DNA of 64,000 nt from Enterococcus montenegrensis (GTDB taxonomy: Bacteria > Bacillota > Bacilli > Lactobacillales > Enterococcaceae), in contig NZ_CP120467.1 of NCBI RefSeq assembly GCF_029983095.1, positions 2,588,501-2,652,500 on the forward strand, given 5' to 3'. The notes below the pieces were generated by a model that saw nothing but the letters and a program-made list of their open reading frames with translations, was not told where the DNA came from and searched no databases. Shown piece by piece: positions 9,515 to 17,989 of the stretch. A program made the translations under genes and the position numbers. How positions within the stretch are numbered: the stretch's first letter is position 1; each line of letters opens with the position of its first letter.

Positions 9515-9557
9515 AAAGCAAGTTGCGTGCCAACTTTAGTGGCAAACAACTTGCTTT
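9515..9557 (-). terminator. Terminator of gfrR, overlapping the gfrA promoter
   Basis: AAAGCAAGTTG pairs with CAACTTGCTTT and TGCCA with TGGCA around a 7-base loop; TTTTATTTT follows on the minus strand. It begins 3 bases after the gfrR stop. The downstream arm of the hairpin is also the sigma-54 promoter of gfrA. Confidence 0.85.
9517..9532 (-). promoter_or_regulatory. Sigma-54 (-24/-12) promoter of gfrABCDEF
   Basis: The minus strand reads TGGCACGCAACTTGCT (9532 down to 9517), which matches the RpoN consensus TGGCACG-N4-TTGCW at every fixed position, with the right GG-to-GC distance. Transcription would start near 9506, about 20 bases before the gfrA ATG. The adjacent regulator has the GAYTGA loop that contacts sigma-54, so match and context agree. 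Confidence 0.92.
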
Positions 9558-9559
9558 GG

Positions 9560-12328
9560 TTAAAAATCTTCATCTAATGGTGTATTATCAATGTTTTGGT
9601 AAAGAATGTCATAAATATAAGCAATCTCTGAATCGGGAATTTTGACACTGTAATCGTTTTCTATGACACTAAAAGCATTTTTGATTTGCGACAAGGCCAA
9701 CTTTTGACACTGATATAAATCTTCGTAACCTGCATACGTATCAATGGGAATATTGCGAATCAAACGCTCAATCAAACAACTAACATGAACATACAATGCC
9801 AGTTTTTTAGCATTACTGATGACAAGACCGCTATAGGCTTCTAACTCTCGCATAAAGACTTCAATTTCCCCCATGACTTTTTCTGTATCTAAAATCGTAA
9901 CCGAATCAATCACTTTTTCCAGTGAAAAATTACGAATAACATTGGTATTGAAGGTCGCATTTTCCGCTGGCGTTAAACACGTACTTAACCATGCGGATAA
10001 AAGTTGATTTTCATCACCAGAAATCAATTCTTCTAAGGATAAATAAGGCATGCCAGAAATACCTGGATCAGCTGTGCCGATGATGCCCAAAACATCGTAC
10101 ATAGAAAAAATCGTTTCATTTTGTTTTTGCTCTTTTAACACATCGTATTCATAAGGAAAGATCTTCAGCGCCACTGAAGCTGGTAAACTTTTTTCTAACA
10201 ATTGACTAATTTGTGTTGCTGTCCCAATTCCTGTCTGACAGGTGGTGATTAAAGCCTTCATTTTATTTTCGGCTGGATAAATAATCTCCCAATCCAATTG
10301 GGCCTGCGCCGCTGCTTTTTCAATCATTTCCTGTAAAGGCAAAGATTTTTGCAAGTTCTCACCAATCGCAATGGCCAATGGTGTTGTCACATTATTCATA
10401 ATAACCACAGGTGCTGTAATTTGTTTTGGGAAAAATTGATAAATCTCTTTTAAAGACCCCATATCCACCAAAATGACCAAGCCATTGGAAACATCATGAT
10501 TTTCACTATAATCTAGAATTTCCTCGGCGATCTGTTTTGGGGTAACGTCCAGTGGCATATCAAAGGAAGCAAAAATATCTTTGCCCAACAAGCGGTTGGC
10601 AACATTGGCAATACTACTAGCTGTCGCATAACCATGGGCTACGATAATCCCTCTTGGAATTCCCAATTCTTTTTGCCAGTCGGCACGATTCAAATAGATC
10701 GTTAGTAAAATACAGTCCATCTCTGAAATTTCTAAATCCAATTTGGGCTGACATAATTCTAACAGGCGTTTGACGTACTGATAACTAGCTGCATATTCAC
10801 TGGCGATCTGCTGTTCCAATTCTTTAATTAAGCCTAAGACATTGGTATCTTCTGGATACCATTTTCCTGCGCCTCTTTGAAATAAATAGTAGCTAATCGC
10901 GTAAACAGCATTGCCGTTAAATTTGATTTGATACGCACTTTCCATTTGCTTAAACGTATCTCGAATGTACTGGGTCAAATAGATCAACAGCTCCTGCTTT
11001 TGCTGGCGATCGGTTTCAAATAACAAAAAATCAAATAAGTTTTCTACTTCTTGCTTTAATTGCTCTTCACACTTTGATAGTTGCTGTTGTTTGGAAAATT
11101 CGGTAATCATGCGCTCGAATGTGGTGATGACCCTTTGTTGTTGCGGATGATTTTTTTCCAATAATTGGGGAATCGTCGTATTTTCCGTAATTAAGGTGTC
11201 TTTTTGTAGAACACTTTGTAAATTTCCTGTCGTTGGTACTAATAATTTTTCCGGCAGTTGATAAATGCTTACGTCAATGTCGGCTGCATTTTTTTGTTCA
11301 GCAAAAGCCTTGGCGACCGTTACTTTCACCGTATTTTTCAACTCGCCAATGTTTCCTTTAAAGCTGCTTGCGGTTAAGAGGGTTAGAACTTGCCCACTGA
11401 CTTTTAGCGGACGTTTAATTTTACGCACCTCACTTAGTAAAAACGAATACACCAGTTCCAATCGTTCGTTGCGACTGCGGGCATTAATGGGAGGAAGCGT
11501 CACTTGGATGGGAATTCGTCGCATAAAAGTGGTTAAAAAACTACTTTCCAAATCTTCGGTAGTGGCAAAAAATAGGCGTGTCTTCACTTTAATTGCTTGA
11601 TTCGTCGCCCCCATGGGATAAATAATTCCTTGATCCAAATACGTAAACAGCTTTTCTTGCCCTTCGGCATTAAGACGGTGGACTTCATCTAAAAACAAAA
11701 TCCCCCCATCTGCAGCCTCAAAAGCGCCAACTTTATCACTTTCAGCTCCTGTATATGCACCTTTTACATGGCCAAATAAATTACTGGTTAAAAGTTCGGG
11801 ATTGTTAGCGTATTGGGCACAATTTAACGTAATCAATGGCGCATCTTCTTTAATCAGTTCATTTTCCAAACAGTATTTATGAATTAATCGGACCAAAAAA
11901 CTCTTACCCGTCCCACTTTCACCGGTGATTAACGTTGGTAAACCGTTATCTGGGTAATACAGCGCCGTTTTGATTTGTTCTACTGCACGACGCAAACTCT
12001 TGTCGTGACCAATAAATAGGGAGAATAAATCTTTTTGCTGTTCAAATAAGGGTTGCTCTTTTAAAATTTCTTCGCTACTTTGATAGAAATTATCCCGCAA
12101 CAAGAAAAACTCTTTTTCAAAAGCTTCTTTATGAAAGTAATAAACCGGGCGAGAATTGATTTTCACCAGTAAGCCTGTTTCATTTAATTGATTGAGATAG
12201 TGACTAATGGTATTACGTTTCACGTCAAAAAATTCAGCTAATTTTTGCGCGGTAAAAACTTCACTTAAATGGTGAAGATCAATAAAAGCCGTTTGATTTT
12301 CTAAATATGTCAATAATTCTTCTTTCAT
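9560..12328 (-). CDS. gfrR: LevR-family sigma-54 activator with PTS regulation domains
   Basis: This 922-residue protein is the likely activator of the gfr operon. In order it shows: an N-terminal helix-turn-helix (about 20-60); an AAA+ ATPase with Walker A GESGTGKS (136-143), sigma-54 contact loop GAYTGA (190-195) and Walker B GGILFLDE (208-215); PRD1 (about 430-540); an EIIA-mannose-like domain with His565 in VAHGYATAS; an EIIB-galactitol-like domain with Cys697 in TTCQTGIGTA; and PRD2 (about 815-915). In LevR-type proteins phosphorylation by HPr and by the cognate EIIB on these domains tunes activity. ATG 12328 has GAGG six bases upstream. A cre-like site lies just before the gene. The name gfrR follows the Salmonella regulator; the target is inferred from position. 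Confidence 0.9.
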   Translation of the reverse strand: MKEELLTYLENQTAFIDLHHLSEVFTAQKLAEFFDVKRNTISHYLNQLNETGLLVKINSRPVYYFHKEAFEKEFFLLRDNFYQSSEEILKEQPLFEQQKDLFSLFIGHDKSLRRAVEQIKTALYYPDNGLPTLITGESGTGKSFLVRLIHKYCLENELIKEDAPLITLNCAQYANNPELLTSNLFGHVKGAYTGAESDKVGAFEAADGGILFLDEVHRLNAEGQEKLFTYLDQGIIYPMGATNQAIKVKTRLFFATTEDLESSFLTTFMRRIPIQVTLPPINARSRNERLELVYSFLLSEVRKIKRPLKVSGQVLTLLTASSFKGNIGELKNTVKVTVAKAFAEQKNAADIDVSIYQLPEKLLVPTTGNLQSVLQKDTLITENTTIPQLLEKNHPQQQRVITTFERMITEFSKQQQLSKCEEQLKQEVENLFDFLLFETDRQQKQELLIYLTQYIRDTFKQMESAYQIKFNGNAVYAISYYLFQRGAGKWYPEDTNVLGLIKELEQQIASEYAASYQYVKRLLELCQPKLDLEISEMDCILLTIYLNRADWQKELGIPRGIIVAHGYATASSIANVANRLLGKDIFASFDMPLDVTPKQIAEEILDYSENHDVSNGLVILVDMGSLKEIYQFFPKQITAPVVIMNNVTTPLAIAIGENLQKSLPLQEMIEKAAAQAQLDWEIIYPAENKMKALITTCQTGIGTATQISQLLEKSLPASVALKIFPYEYDVLKEQKQNETIFSMYDVLGIIGTADPGISGMPYLSLEELISGDENQLLSAWLSTCLTPAENATFNTNVIRNFSLEKVIDSVTILDTEKVMGEIEVFMRELEAYSGLVISNAKKLALYVHVSCLIERLIRNIPIDTYAGYEDLYQCQKLALSQIKNAFSVIENDYSVKIPDSEIAYIYDILYQNIDNTPLDEDF
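9643..9711 (-). promoter_or_regulatory. Candidate GfrR enhancer sites inside the gfrR coding region
   Basis: AGTGTCA occurs three times on the minus strand (9649-9643, 9670-9664, 9711-9705). The copies are 21 and 41 bases apart, two and four helical turns, and 110-180 bases upstream of the -24 element, the usual place for activators of sigma-54. Two copies share the 11-mer CAGTGTCAAAA. They are read in two different codon phases, so protein sequence does not explain the repetition. Confidence 0.5.
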
Positions 12329-12362
12329 CGTTATCCTCACTTAGTATTTACTATTTTGTTGT

Positions 12363-12376
12363 TAAAAACGTTTCCA
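12363..12376. promoter_or_regulatory. Candidate cre (CcpA) site upstream of gfrR
   Basis: TAAAAACGTTTCCA matches the palindromic cre consensus TGWAANCGNTNWCA at 12 of 14 positions. It sits 35 bases upstream of the gfrR start, where CcpA would block transcription when better sugars are present. Confidence 0.45.
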
Positions 12377-12397
12377 GTTTTAGCCATACTGTAGCAC

Positions 12398-12436
12398 AAA
12401 AAATGGTGGGAAATTAACCGGCTCCCACCATTTTTT
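12398..12436 (-). terminator. Terminator of the alpha/beta hydrolase gene
   Basis: AAATGGTGGG pairs with CCCACCATTT around a 13-base loop, with A and T runs outside both arms. It follows the hydrolase stop by 40 bases and precedes gfrR. Confidence 0.88.
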
Positions 12437-12475
12437 AGTGAATATTAATAAAACGATATATAATGTTATGAGAAC

Positions 12476-13354
12476 TTATTCCTTCGCTAAAAATTCCACT
12501 AGCACATCATAAACATCTTTACATTTAATCTCATTTAAAACTTCATGCTTCATACCGGGCATTTCAATACTCTGCACATTTTTATAGCCGATTTTATTTA
12601 AAGTCGCAACCGTATCTGCCAAGCCTTTTTTACCACCTGTGATTTTAACATCCTCTGAACCTACCACACTTAGTATGGGCAGCTGCGGATTCTGACACGT
12701 ATAAGCAGCGTATTTTTTTAATTGGTAATCTCCCTCCCAGATCGTCAGTAAACTTCTAACTGGGTAGATTGGAATCATTTTTTTATCCTGCTGACAACGC
12801 AGATTATTAGCCGGATTGTTGCTAAGCCAATCGTGTTCGACTCCCATATTTCCAGAAAGCCAATTTAGTAATTTATTTTGTTTTTGCTTATCATTAAAGC
12901 GTAAAAACAACTTGCCGGCCGCAATTCCTAAGAAAACTACGGGTACATAATTTGCCGTACCGGTTAAGACTACTTTTTCTAAACGCTGATCATTTTTCTG
13001 CAAATAATTGCGGGCAATAATCGAACCAAAAGAGTGCCCAAATAATGAAAGTGGTAAATTTGGATACTTCGTTTGGATAAAATCGCTGATAATAACTTGA
13101 TCTTCTACTAACTGTGAGAAACTTTCCATTACGCCAAAAGGATCAGCCGCAGATACTGACTCTCCGTGACCTCGATTGTCAGACAAAACAACCACAAAAT
13201 CATGGGCTTGTAAAAATTCAGCAAATGGCAGATAACGTTCTTTATACTCTAGTGCGCCATGAATAATTTGAACAATTGCTTTGGGCTTTGTGGGACTTAA
13301 AACAAGTAAATCTAATTTTGTCCCATTATCCGTATTAATTTTATATGTATCCAC
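12476..13354 (-). CDS. Alpha/beta hydrolase, monoacylglycerol-lipase type
   Basis: This 292-residue cytoplasmic protein has the alpha/beta hydrolase fold of the serine hydrolase S33/Hydrolase_4 family. The oxyanion strand is IIHGALEYKERY, then SDNRGHGES and the nucleophile elbow GHSFGS (Ser near residue 112). The acid is probably in SVVGSEDVKITGG and the His in PGMKHEVLNE near the end. Members hydrolyse monoacylglycerols or lysophospholipids; the real substrate is unknown. The start codon is GTG, with GAGG seven bases upstream. It is a single gene with its own terminator, between purR and gfrR. Confidence 0.85.
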   Translation of the reverse strand: MDTYKINTDNGTKLDLLVLSPTKPKAIVQIIHGALEYKERYLPFAEFLQAHDFVVVLSDNRGHGESVSAADPFGVMESFSQLVEDQVIISDFIQTKYPNLPLSLFGHSFGSIIARNYLQKNDQRLEKVVLTGTANYVPVVFLGIAAGKLFLRFNDKQKQNKLLNWLSGNMGVEHDWLSNNPANNLRCQQDKKMIPIYPVRSLLTIWEGDYQLKKYAAYTCQNPQLPILSVVGSEDVKITGGKKGLADTVATLNKIGYKNVQSIEMPGMKHEVLNEIKCKDVYDVLVEFLAKE

Positions 13355-13484
13355 TTTCTAGCCTCACTTTTTGCATTTTAAATTCATCTCCACTATACAA
13401 ATAAAGCGCTCTTTTGCCAACCAGCAAATTGTTAATTTTGTCAGTTGACAGGTCAAAATACTTCAATTATATCTTTTATTCAGG

Positions 13485-13519
13485 CAAAAAAAGAGCCAGA
13501 ACAAAATTTGTCCTGACTC
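13485..13519 (-). terminator. Terminator of purR
   Basis: On the minus strand GAGTCAGGACAAA pairs imperfectly with TTGTTCTGGCTC, followed by eight T. It lies 83 bases after the purR stop codon. Confidence 0.75.
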
Positions 13520-13602
13520 CTTTCATAAAGGATATGCTTAAAATATGCGTTATTCTTTTTTACGTATTGCTTAAAAAACCATTTTTTCTTGCGCCGTCAC
13601 AT

Positions 13603-14421
13603 TTAAGCTGTAAAATAATTTCCCGGTACAACAGAAATTGTTTTGGTTTTCGTATCGACATCTTCTACATAAAGTAAAGAAGTGTAGTCTTTAATTGCTT
13701 TGATGCCTTTAAATTTAGTTTCAGCAAAAACGGTTACGCCAACGAGCTCACATTCGAATTCTTCAATCAAACTCTTCATACCGTTGACTGTACCGCCGCC
13801 TTTCATGAAATCGTCCACCACTAAAACGCGAGAACCACGCTTTAAACTGCGTTTTGATAATTCCATTTTTTCGATGCGCTCAGAAGAACCGGAAACGTAA
13901 TTCACACTAACGGTTGAGCCTTCGGTAATTTTTGAATCCCGTCGCACAATTACAAAGGGTACATTCAAATAAGAAGATACGGCTTGGGCAATTGGCACAC
14001 CTTTTGTTGCTACTGTCATAACAGCATCAATTTTTTGTCCCAAATATTTTGAAGCGATAATTCTTCCCACTTGGCGCAATAATTCTGGTTCTCCTAATAA
14101 ATCAGATAAATAAACATAGCCACCCGGTAGTAGTCGATCTTGTTCAGACAAGCGCTCTGCCAAGTCAGTAATATATTTTCTCGCATCTTCGTAAGGAATT
14201 TCTGGCACGAATAATACGCCGCCGGCAGCGCCAGGAATGGTATCTAAAATCCCGGTTCCCCGCTCTTTAAATGTTTTTTTAACGATCGCTAAGTCTTCAC
14301 TAATGGAAGATTTAGCCGATTCGTAACGTTTCGCAAAAAAAGTTAATGGAATCAACTCGTGAGGATGTTCCAATAAATAATGCGTCATATCGATTAATCG
14401 TTCACTACGACGTACTTTCAC
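13603..14421 (-). CDS. purR: Purine operon repressor PurR
   Basis: PurR of Gram-positive bacteria binds PurBoxes in front of purine genes and releases or changes function when it binds PRPP. The 272-residue protein has the N-terminal winged helix (KVRRSERLIDMTHYLLEHPH) and a phosphoribosyltransferase-like domain with MTVATKGVP and the PRPP loop VLVVDDFMKGGGT (about 199-211). The frame begins at a GTG (14430) that touches its own AGGAGA. The next GTG, 14421, has correct spacing and gives the family start MKVRRSERL, so I use it. It is probably monocistronic, with a TATAAT at 14454-14459. Confidence 0.95.
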   Translation of the reverse strand: MKVRRSERLIDMTHYLLEHPHELIPLTFFAKRYESAKSSISEDLAIVKKTFKERGTGILDTIPGAAGGVLFVPEIPYEDARKYITDLAERLSEQDRLLPGGYVYLSDLLGEPELLRQVGRIIASKYLGQKIDAVMTVATKGVPIAQAVSSYLNVPFVIVRRDSKITEGSTVSVNYVSGSSERIEKMELSKRSLKRGSRVLVVDDFMKGGGTVNGMKSLIEEFECELVGVTVFAETKFKGIKAIKDYTSLLYVEDVDTKTKTISVVPGNYFTA

Positions 14422-14675
14422 ACTGTTCACTCTCCTGATAAATTTCTCGCCTTATTATAAGGGCTTATTACAAAAAAAGCGAGCATTAACTGAAAAAAAT
14501 GCAAAATAGTTCGTAAAACGTGAACGCTTTCTTAATCATTATTGTAAATAGTGCGGTAAATATCTAACGATTGAAAATAAAAAGGGCGCACAACATTTGC
14601 CAGTTCTAAAAAATAAGCAGGGAATTTTTGTAAGTTGTTCACTGAAAAATTTTTATCTTTTTTCTAAAATTTCAA
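14422..14675 (-). promoter_or_regulatory. purR upstream region with a PurBox-like site
   Basis: The gap holds a TATAAT (-10) for purR at 14454-14459. Further upstream the minus strand has ACGAACTAT (14502-14510), which fits the CGAACWWT core of a PurBox, and an opposed GTTC 12 bases away. Autoregulation is possible, but the pair is closer together than classic PurBox pairs. No gene is seen here. Confidence 0.35.
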
Positions 14676-14718
14676 AAAGAGGAATCAGAAAGTCCACCGC
14701 CATCTGATTCCTCTTTTT
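14676..14718 (-). terminator. Terminator of the adcACB operon
   Basis: AAAGAGGAATCAGA pairs with TCTGATTCCTCTTT, with five T after it on the minus strand. It lies 24 bases beyond the adcB stop. Confidence 0.9.
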
Positions 14719-14741
14719 ACAAATTTATAACACAGCCATTT

Positions 14742-15581
14742 TTATTGTGAAACTTTTTTATTTTTAGCGCGCTGGACTGCGACAAAAAGGCGTTTTATGA
14801 TGTTCACAACTAAAAACAAACCGATAAAAACTAACGTGATGGTAGCCCCAGGTGGGGTATCTAAGTAAAACGAACTCGTCAAACCACTCAACATTCCGAA
14901 AAGACCAACAAAAGTTGCAATCCAAATAACGATATCAAAACTTTTTCCTAAACGCATTGAAATCGCTGCTGGCAAGACCATAATCGCAGAAATAAGCAAG
15001 GCGCCGGCAATCGGAATCATAACTGCAATCGCCACACCGGTTAAAACATTAAATGCCATCGACATCAAATGGACTGGCAATCCATCCACATGGGCGGTAT
15101 CCTCATCAAAAGTTAAAACATACATTGGGCGTTTAAACAGTGCAAACAATACCCGCACGATAACAAATAAAACGCCTAAGAAAATCACTTGACCGCTAGT
15201 AATCGTCACAATTGAACCAAACAGGTAAGACTGAATACTGGTGGCAGAGTTCCCTCCGGACAAATTCATTAAAACTAGCGCCAGCGCTAACCCACCCGCC
15301 ATTAAAATCGCAATCGAAATTTCCGAATACGTGCGGTAAATCGACCGTAAATACTCCAAAATAACTGCCGCTACCACAACCACCAACATCGTAGTTAAAT
15401 TCGGATTTAAATTTAAGAAAAAGCCAAGTGCAACACCGGCTAAAGAAACATGAGACAAGGTATCTGCCATTAGTGATTGGCGACGAATCACTAAAAAGAC
15501 CCCTAACATCGGTGCAATGCCCGCAATAAAAATAGCTGCCAAAATCGCCCGCTGCATAAATTCATAATTTAGTAAGCTCAA
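14742..15581 (-). CDS. adcB: Zinc ABC transporter permease
   Basis: AdcB/ZnuB forms the membrane channel of the zinc importer. The 279-residue protein has eight or so hydrophobic segments and family stretches APMLGVFLVIRRQSLMADTL, SHVSLAGVALG and PIAGALLISAIMVLPAA. The frame could extend to 15752, but that extension would overlap adcC and does not look like the family. AAAGGAG nine bases upstream of a TTG at 15579-15581 gives the usual start (MSLLNYEFMQRA), so this gene uses TTG. It is the last gene of adcA-adcC-adcB. Confidence 0.92.
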   Translation of the reverse strand: MSLLNYEFMQRAILAAIFIAGIAPMLGVFLVIRRQSLMADTLSHVSLAGVALGFFLNLNPNLTTMLVVVVAAVILEYLRSIYRTYSEISIAILMAGGLALALVLMNLSGGNSATSIQSYLFGSIVTITSGQVIFLGVLFVIVRVLFALFKRPMYVLTFDEDTAHVDGLPVHLMSMAFNVLTGVAIAVMIPIAGALLISAIMVLPAAISMRLGKSFDIVIWIATFVGLFGMLSGLTSSFYLDTPPGATITLVFIGLFLVVNIIKRLFVAVQRAKNKKVSQ

Positions 15582-15657
15582 AAATAAAATCTCCTTTTTG
15601 TTAACATCCACACGTTTATTTTCACTAAAACAATTTGAGTCTAAGAAAAAAGCTGTG

Positions 15658-16338
15658 TTAACGATCAATATGAAAACAACGCCACGGTGAATCTTCTTTA
15701 CGCACGAGGCGGATTTGACGATCGGCATATTGCTTAATATCTTCATGATCATGGGTAATCATTAAAATTGCTTTATCATGCTGATGGGCACTGTGGCGTA
15801 ATAGACGGTAAAATTCATTACGAGACTGTTCATCCATTCCCGTTGTTGGCTCATCTAAAATAAATAGATCCGGATCCGTTGCAAAAATTCGCGCTAAACT
15901 AATACGCTGCTTTTGTCCCCCGGACAACTCGCCAATTTTTTTATGGCGCATTTCCCACATTCCTACAGCCTCTAATGCTTTTTGCACATGTTCGTGATCT
16001 TTTTTAGTCAAGGTCTTAAACCAGCGTCCCCGCGGATAACGTCCAGAACGCACCAGCTCTTCCACTGTACTAGGAAATCCTGCATTAAAAGAAGCTACTT
16101 GCTGCGGAATATAACCAATACTAATTTTCTCACCAGCTGCATTTTCTTTGGCTAATGTCACGGTGCCTTTACTGGGCTTCAAAAGTCCCAACGTCGCTTT
16201 AATTAAAGTTGATTTGGCCGCGCCATTTTCACCAGTCAAAATGACAAATTCCCCATCCTCAACATGATACGAAATATCTTCCAAAACAGGTTCATCATCG
16301 TAATAAAACGTTAAATCTTTAACATCAATATAGCGCAA
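15658..16338 (-). CDS. adcC: Zinc ABC transporter ATP-binding protein
   Basis: This 226-residue ATPase powers zinc import. Walker A is GENGAAKST (about 37-45), the Q-loop is GYIPQQ, the signature LSGGQKQR, Walker [13 protein letters not shown], and the switch His is in [17 protein letters not shown] differs from the common GPNGSGKST but keeps the required Gly, Lys and Ser/Thr. The C-terminus ([10 protein letters not shown]) is short. It lies between adcA and adcB on the same strand; 350 bases of hairpin repeats separate it from adcA. Confidence 0.93.
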   Translation of the reverse strand: MRYIDVKDLTFYYDDEPVLEDISYHVEDGEFVILTGENGAAKSTLIKATLGLLKPSKGTVTLAKENAAGEKISIGYIPQQVASFNAGFPSTVEELVRSGRYPRGRWFKTLTKKDHEHVQKALEAVGMWEMRHKKIGELSGGQKQRISLARIFATDPDLFILDEPTTGMDEQSRNEFYRLLRHSAHQHDKAILMITHDHEDIKQYADRQIRLVRKEDSPWRCFHIDR

Positions 16339-16382
16339 AGCTGCGCCTCCTCTTCTTTTAAAATCAAGTTACTAAATAGACA

Positions 16383-16690
16383 GAAAAGTTGAACAAACTT
16401 GAAAACTCGCTAGCAATAAGACGAAAAGTTGATAAATTGTTCTGCAAATTTCTCAAGTTTTTGGCTTATTGCCGCTGTGAGTTAGTTTGTTACACTGGAT
16501 CAAGAAAAGTTGAACAAACTTGAAAACTCGCTAGCAGTAAGACGAAAAGTTGATAAATTGTTCTGCAAATTTCTCAAGTTTTTGGCTTATTGTCGAAGAG
16601 AGTTAGTTTGTTACACTGGATCAAGAAAAGTTGAACAAACTCGAAAACTCGCAAGTAGTAAGACGAAATTGATACGCATTTTACAATACC
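16383..16690. repeat. Hairpin repeat locus 2: two 121-bp units plus a truncated third
   Basis: Units start at 16383, 16504 and 16625 with GAAAAGTTGAACAAACT and have a period of 121 bases. The first two are almost identical; the third stops after about 65 bases at the adcA stop codon. In each, ATAAGAC...GGCTTATT, TTGATAAATT...AAATTTCTCAA and CAAACT...AGTTTG are complementary, so the unit folds as a long hairpin. It fills the gap between adcA and adcC inside one operon. No gene is seen. Confidence 0.9.
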
Positions 16691-17680
16691 TTACTTAATG
16701 CTTTCTTGCAAAGCCTGCAAATTTTGCTGCATGACAGTAAGATACGTTTCTCCGTCATCCATTTGTTTTTGTGTCAAACTTTCCAATGGATTTAAGACAG
16801 CCATCTTCACACCTGTTTCTTTGGCTAATGTTTCTGCCACTTTTGAATTAGCATTTTCTTCAAAGTAAATAACTTTTGTGCCATGATCTTCCACAAAATG
16901 TTTTAATTGCGCTAAACGACTTGGCGAAGGCTCTTGATCGGGGGAAATTCCCGAAATAGACTCTTGCGTTAGGCCGTATTGGTTGGCTAAATAGCCAAAG
17001 GCCGCATGTTGAACCACAAATGTTTTATTTTTTGCGTTTGCAAAGGCTGTCTTATATTCTTGATCTAGCTCATTTAGTTTTGCAATGTAAGTGTTGGCAT
17101 TTTTTTCAAACTGCGCTTTTTTAGCCGGATATTTTTCCGACAATTCTTTTTGGATTTCCTTCACTTCTTTTACTGCCATTACTGGATCTGTCCAAACATG
17201 GGGATCTTTTGAATGGGCATGGTCTTCCTCGTGATCGTGCTCGTCACTGTCAGAATCATGAGTATCGCTGTCAGAATCATGATGGGCGTGATCGTGACCG
17301 TCACTTGTCGCTTCCAATAAGTCAATCTCATCGGCAGCTTCAATCATCTTTGTCTTTTTGTCATCGATATTATCTGCGATTTTATCCACCCATGTTTCCA
17401 TCTCTTCACTGTTGTAGACAAAAGCGTCTGCCTCAGAAATTTTTGCAATATCTTTAGCACTTGGCTCATAGTCGTGGGGTTCTGTGCCCGCCGGAATTAA
17501 AAGCTCTACACTACCTTCATCGCCAACTACTTCTTTGGTAAATTCATACATAGGATAAAAAGTTACGATTGCTTTAATTTTGCCGTCGTTATTTTTGCCA
17601 TTATTGGCATTGCTATCACCACAAGCACTTAGTAAAACCACGCTTAGTAAAACACCAAGGCCTAGTAAATATTTCTTCAT
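16691..17680 (-). CDS. adcA: Zinc-binding lipoprotein of the ABC importer
   Basis: AdcA/ZnuA captures zinc outside the membrane and delivers it to AdcB. The 329-residue protein has a lipoprotein signal (LLSAC, Cys20), then the cluster-9 metal-binding fold starting AIVTFYPMYEFTKEVVG. A loop at about 127-160 is very rich in His and Asp, typical of zinc rather than manganese binding proteins, followed by DPHVWTDP with a ligand His. It has the usual length and lacks the ZinT-like C-terminal domain of streptococcal AdcA. Two Zur-like boxes lie upstream. It is the first gene of the operon. Confidence 0.95.
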   Translation of the reverse strand: MKKYLLGLGVLLSVVLLSACGDSNANNGKNNDGKIKAIVTFYPMYEFTKEVVGDEGSVELLIPAGTEPHDYEPSAKDIAKISEADAFVYNSEEMETWVDKIADNIDDKKTKMIEAADEIDLLEATSDGHDHAHHDSDSDTHDSDSDEHDHEEDHAHSKDPHVWTDPVMAVKEVKEIQKELSEKYPAKKAQFEKNANTYIAKLNELDQEYKTAFANAKNKTFVVQHAAFGYLANQYGLTQESISGISPDQEPSPSRLAQLKHFVEDHGTKVIYFEENANSKVAETLAKETGVKMAVLNPLESLTQKQMDDGETYLTVMQQNLQALQESIK

Positions 17681-17715
17681 TAAATTGTGCCTCCTAAATT
17701 TATCACGTTGAAATC

Positions 17716-17735
17716 AAATCGTAATTTTCCGATTT
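17716..17735. promoter_or_regulatory. Zur-like box 1 upstream of adcA
   Basis: AAATCGTAATTTTCCGATTT has one perfect half (AAATCGTAAT) of the Gram-positive Zur site and a weaker second half. It lies 36 bases before the adcA start. Confidence 0.6.
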
Positions 17736-17779
17736 GCCACGACAATTAATTTAACAGACAAAAAATAACCCGTCAAGAT

Positions 17780-17800
17780 AAAACGTATAAGTTACGATTT
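17780..17800. promoter_or_regulatory. Zur-like box 2 upstream of adcA
   Basis: A 21-base near-palindrome with arms AAAACGTA and TACGATTT resembles the Zur consensus (arms AAATCGTAAT and ATTACGATTT). Together with box 1 it suggests repression of adcACB when zinc is sufficient. Confidence 0.6.
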
Positions 17801-17946
17801 AAACGATAAATCTCCCTCTAAACCGTAACAAAGGACTTTTCATTCATATGACCCTTGAAAAATGTATGGGCTTTTTCCGATAAAATAATAATTTGTTACC
17901 TTAACTCGATTTTTTCTATCCCTCTTTTCCTAAATTTTTGCTATAT

Positions 17947-17976
17947 AAAAAACTTGCCACTTTTGTGACAAGTTTT
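17947..17976 (-). terminator. Terminator of the MarR/rhodanese operon
   Basis: AAACTTGTCAC pairs with GTGGCAAGTTT (one mismatch) around AAAA, with T-rich sequence following on the minus strand. It starts 13 bases after the rhodanese stop. Confidence 0.88.
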
Positions 17977-17989
17977 CGCTCACTTAATG

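Noticed and set aside
15582..15752. N-terminal extension of adcB by 57 codons
   Set aside because: It would overlap adcC, does not resemble the family, and a TTG with AAAGGAG gives the normal start.
16510..16698. 62-codon plus-strand frame in the adcA-adcC gap
   Set aside because: It lies entirely in the hairpin repeats and has no ribosome site.
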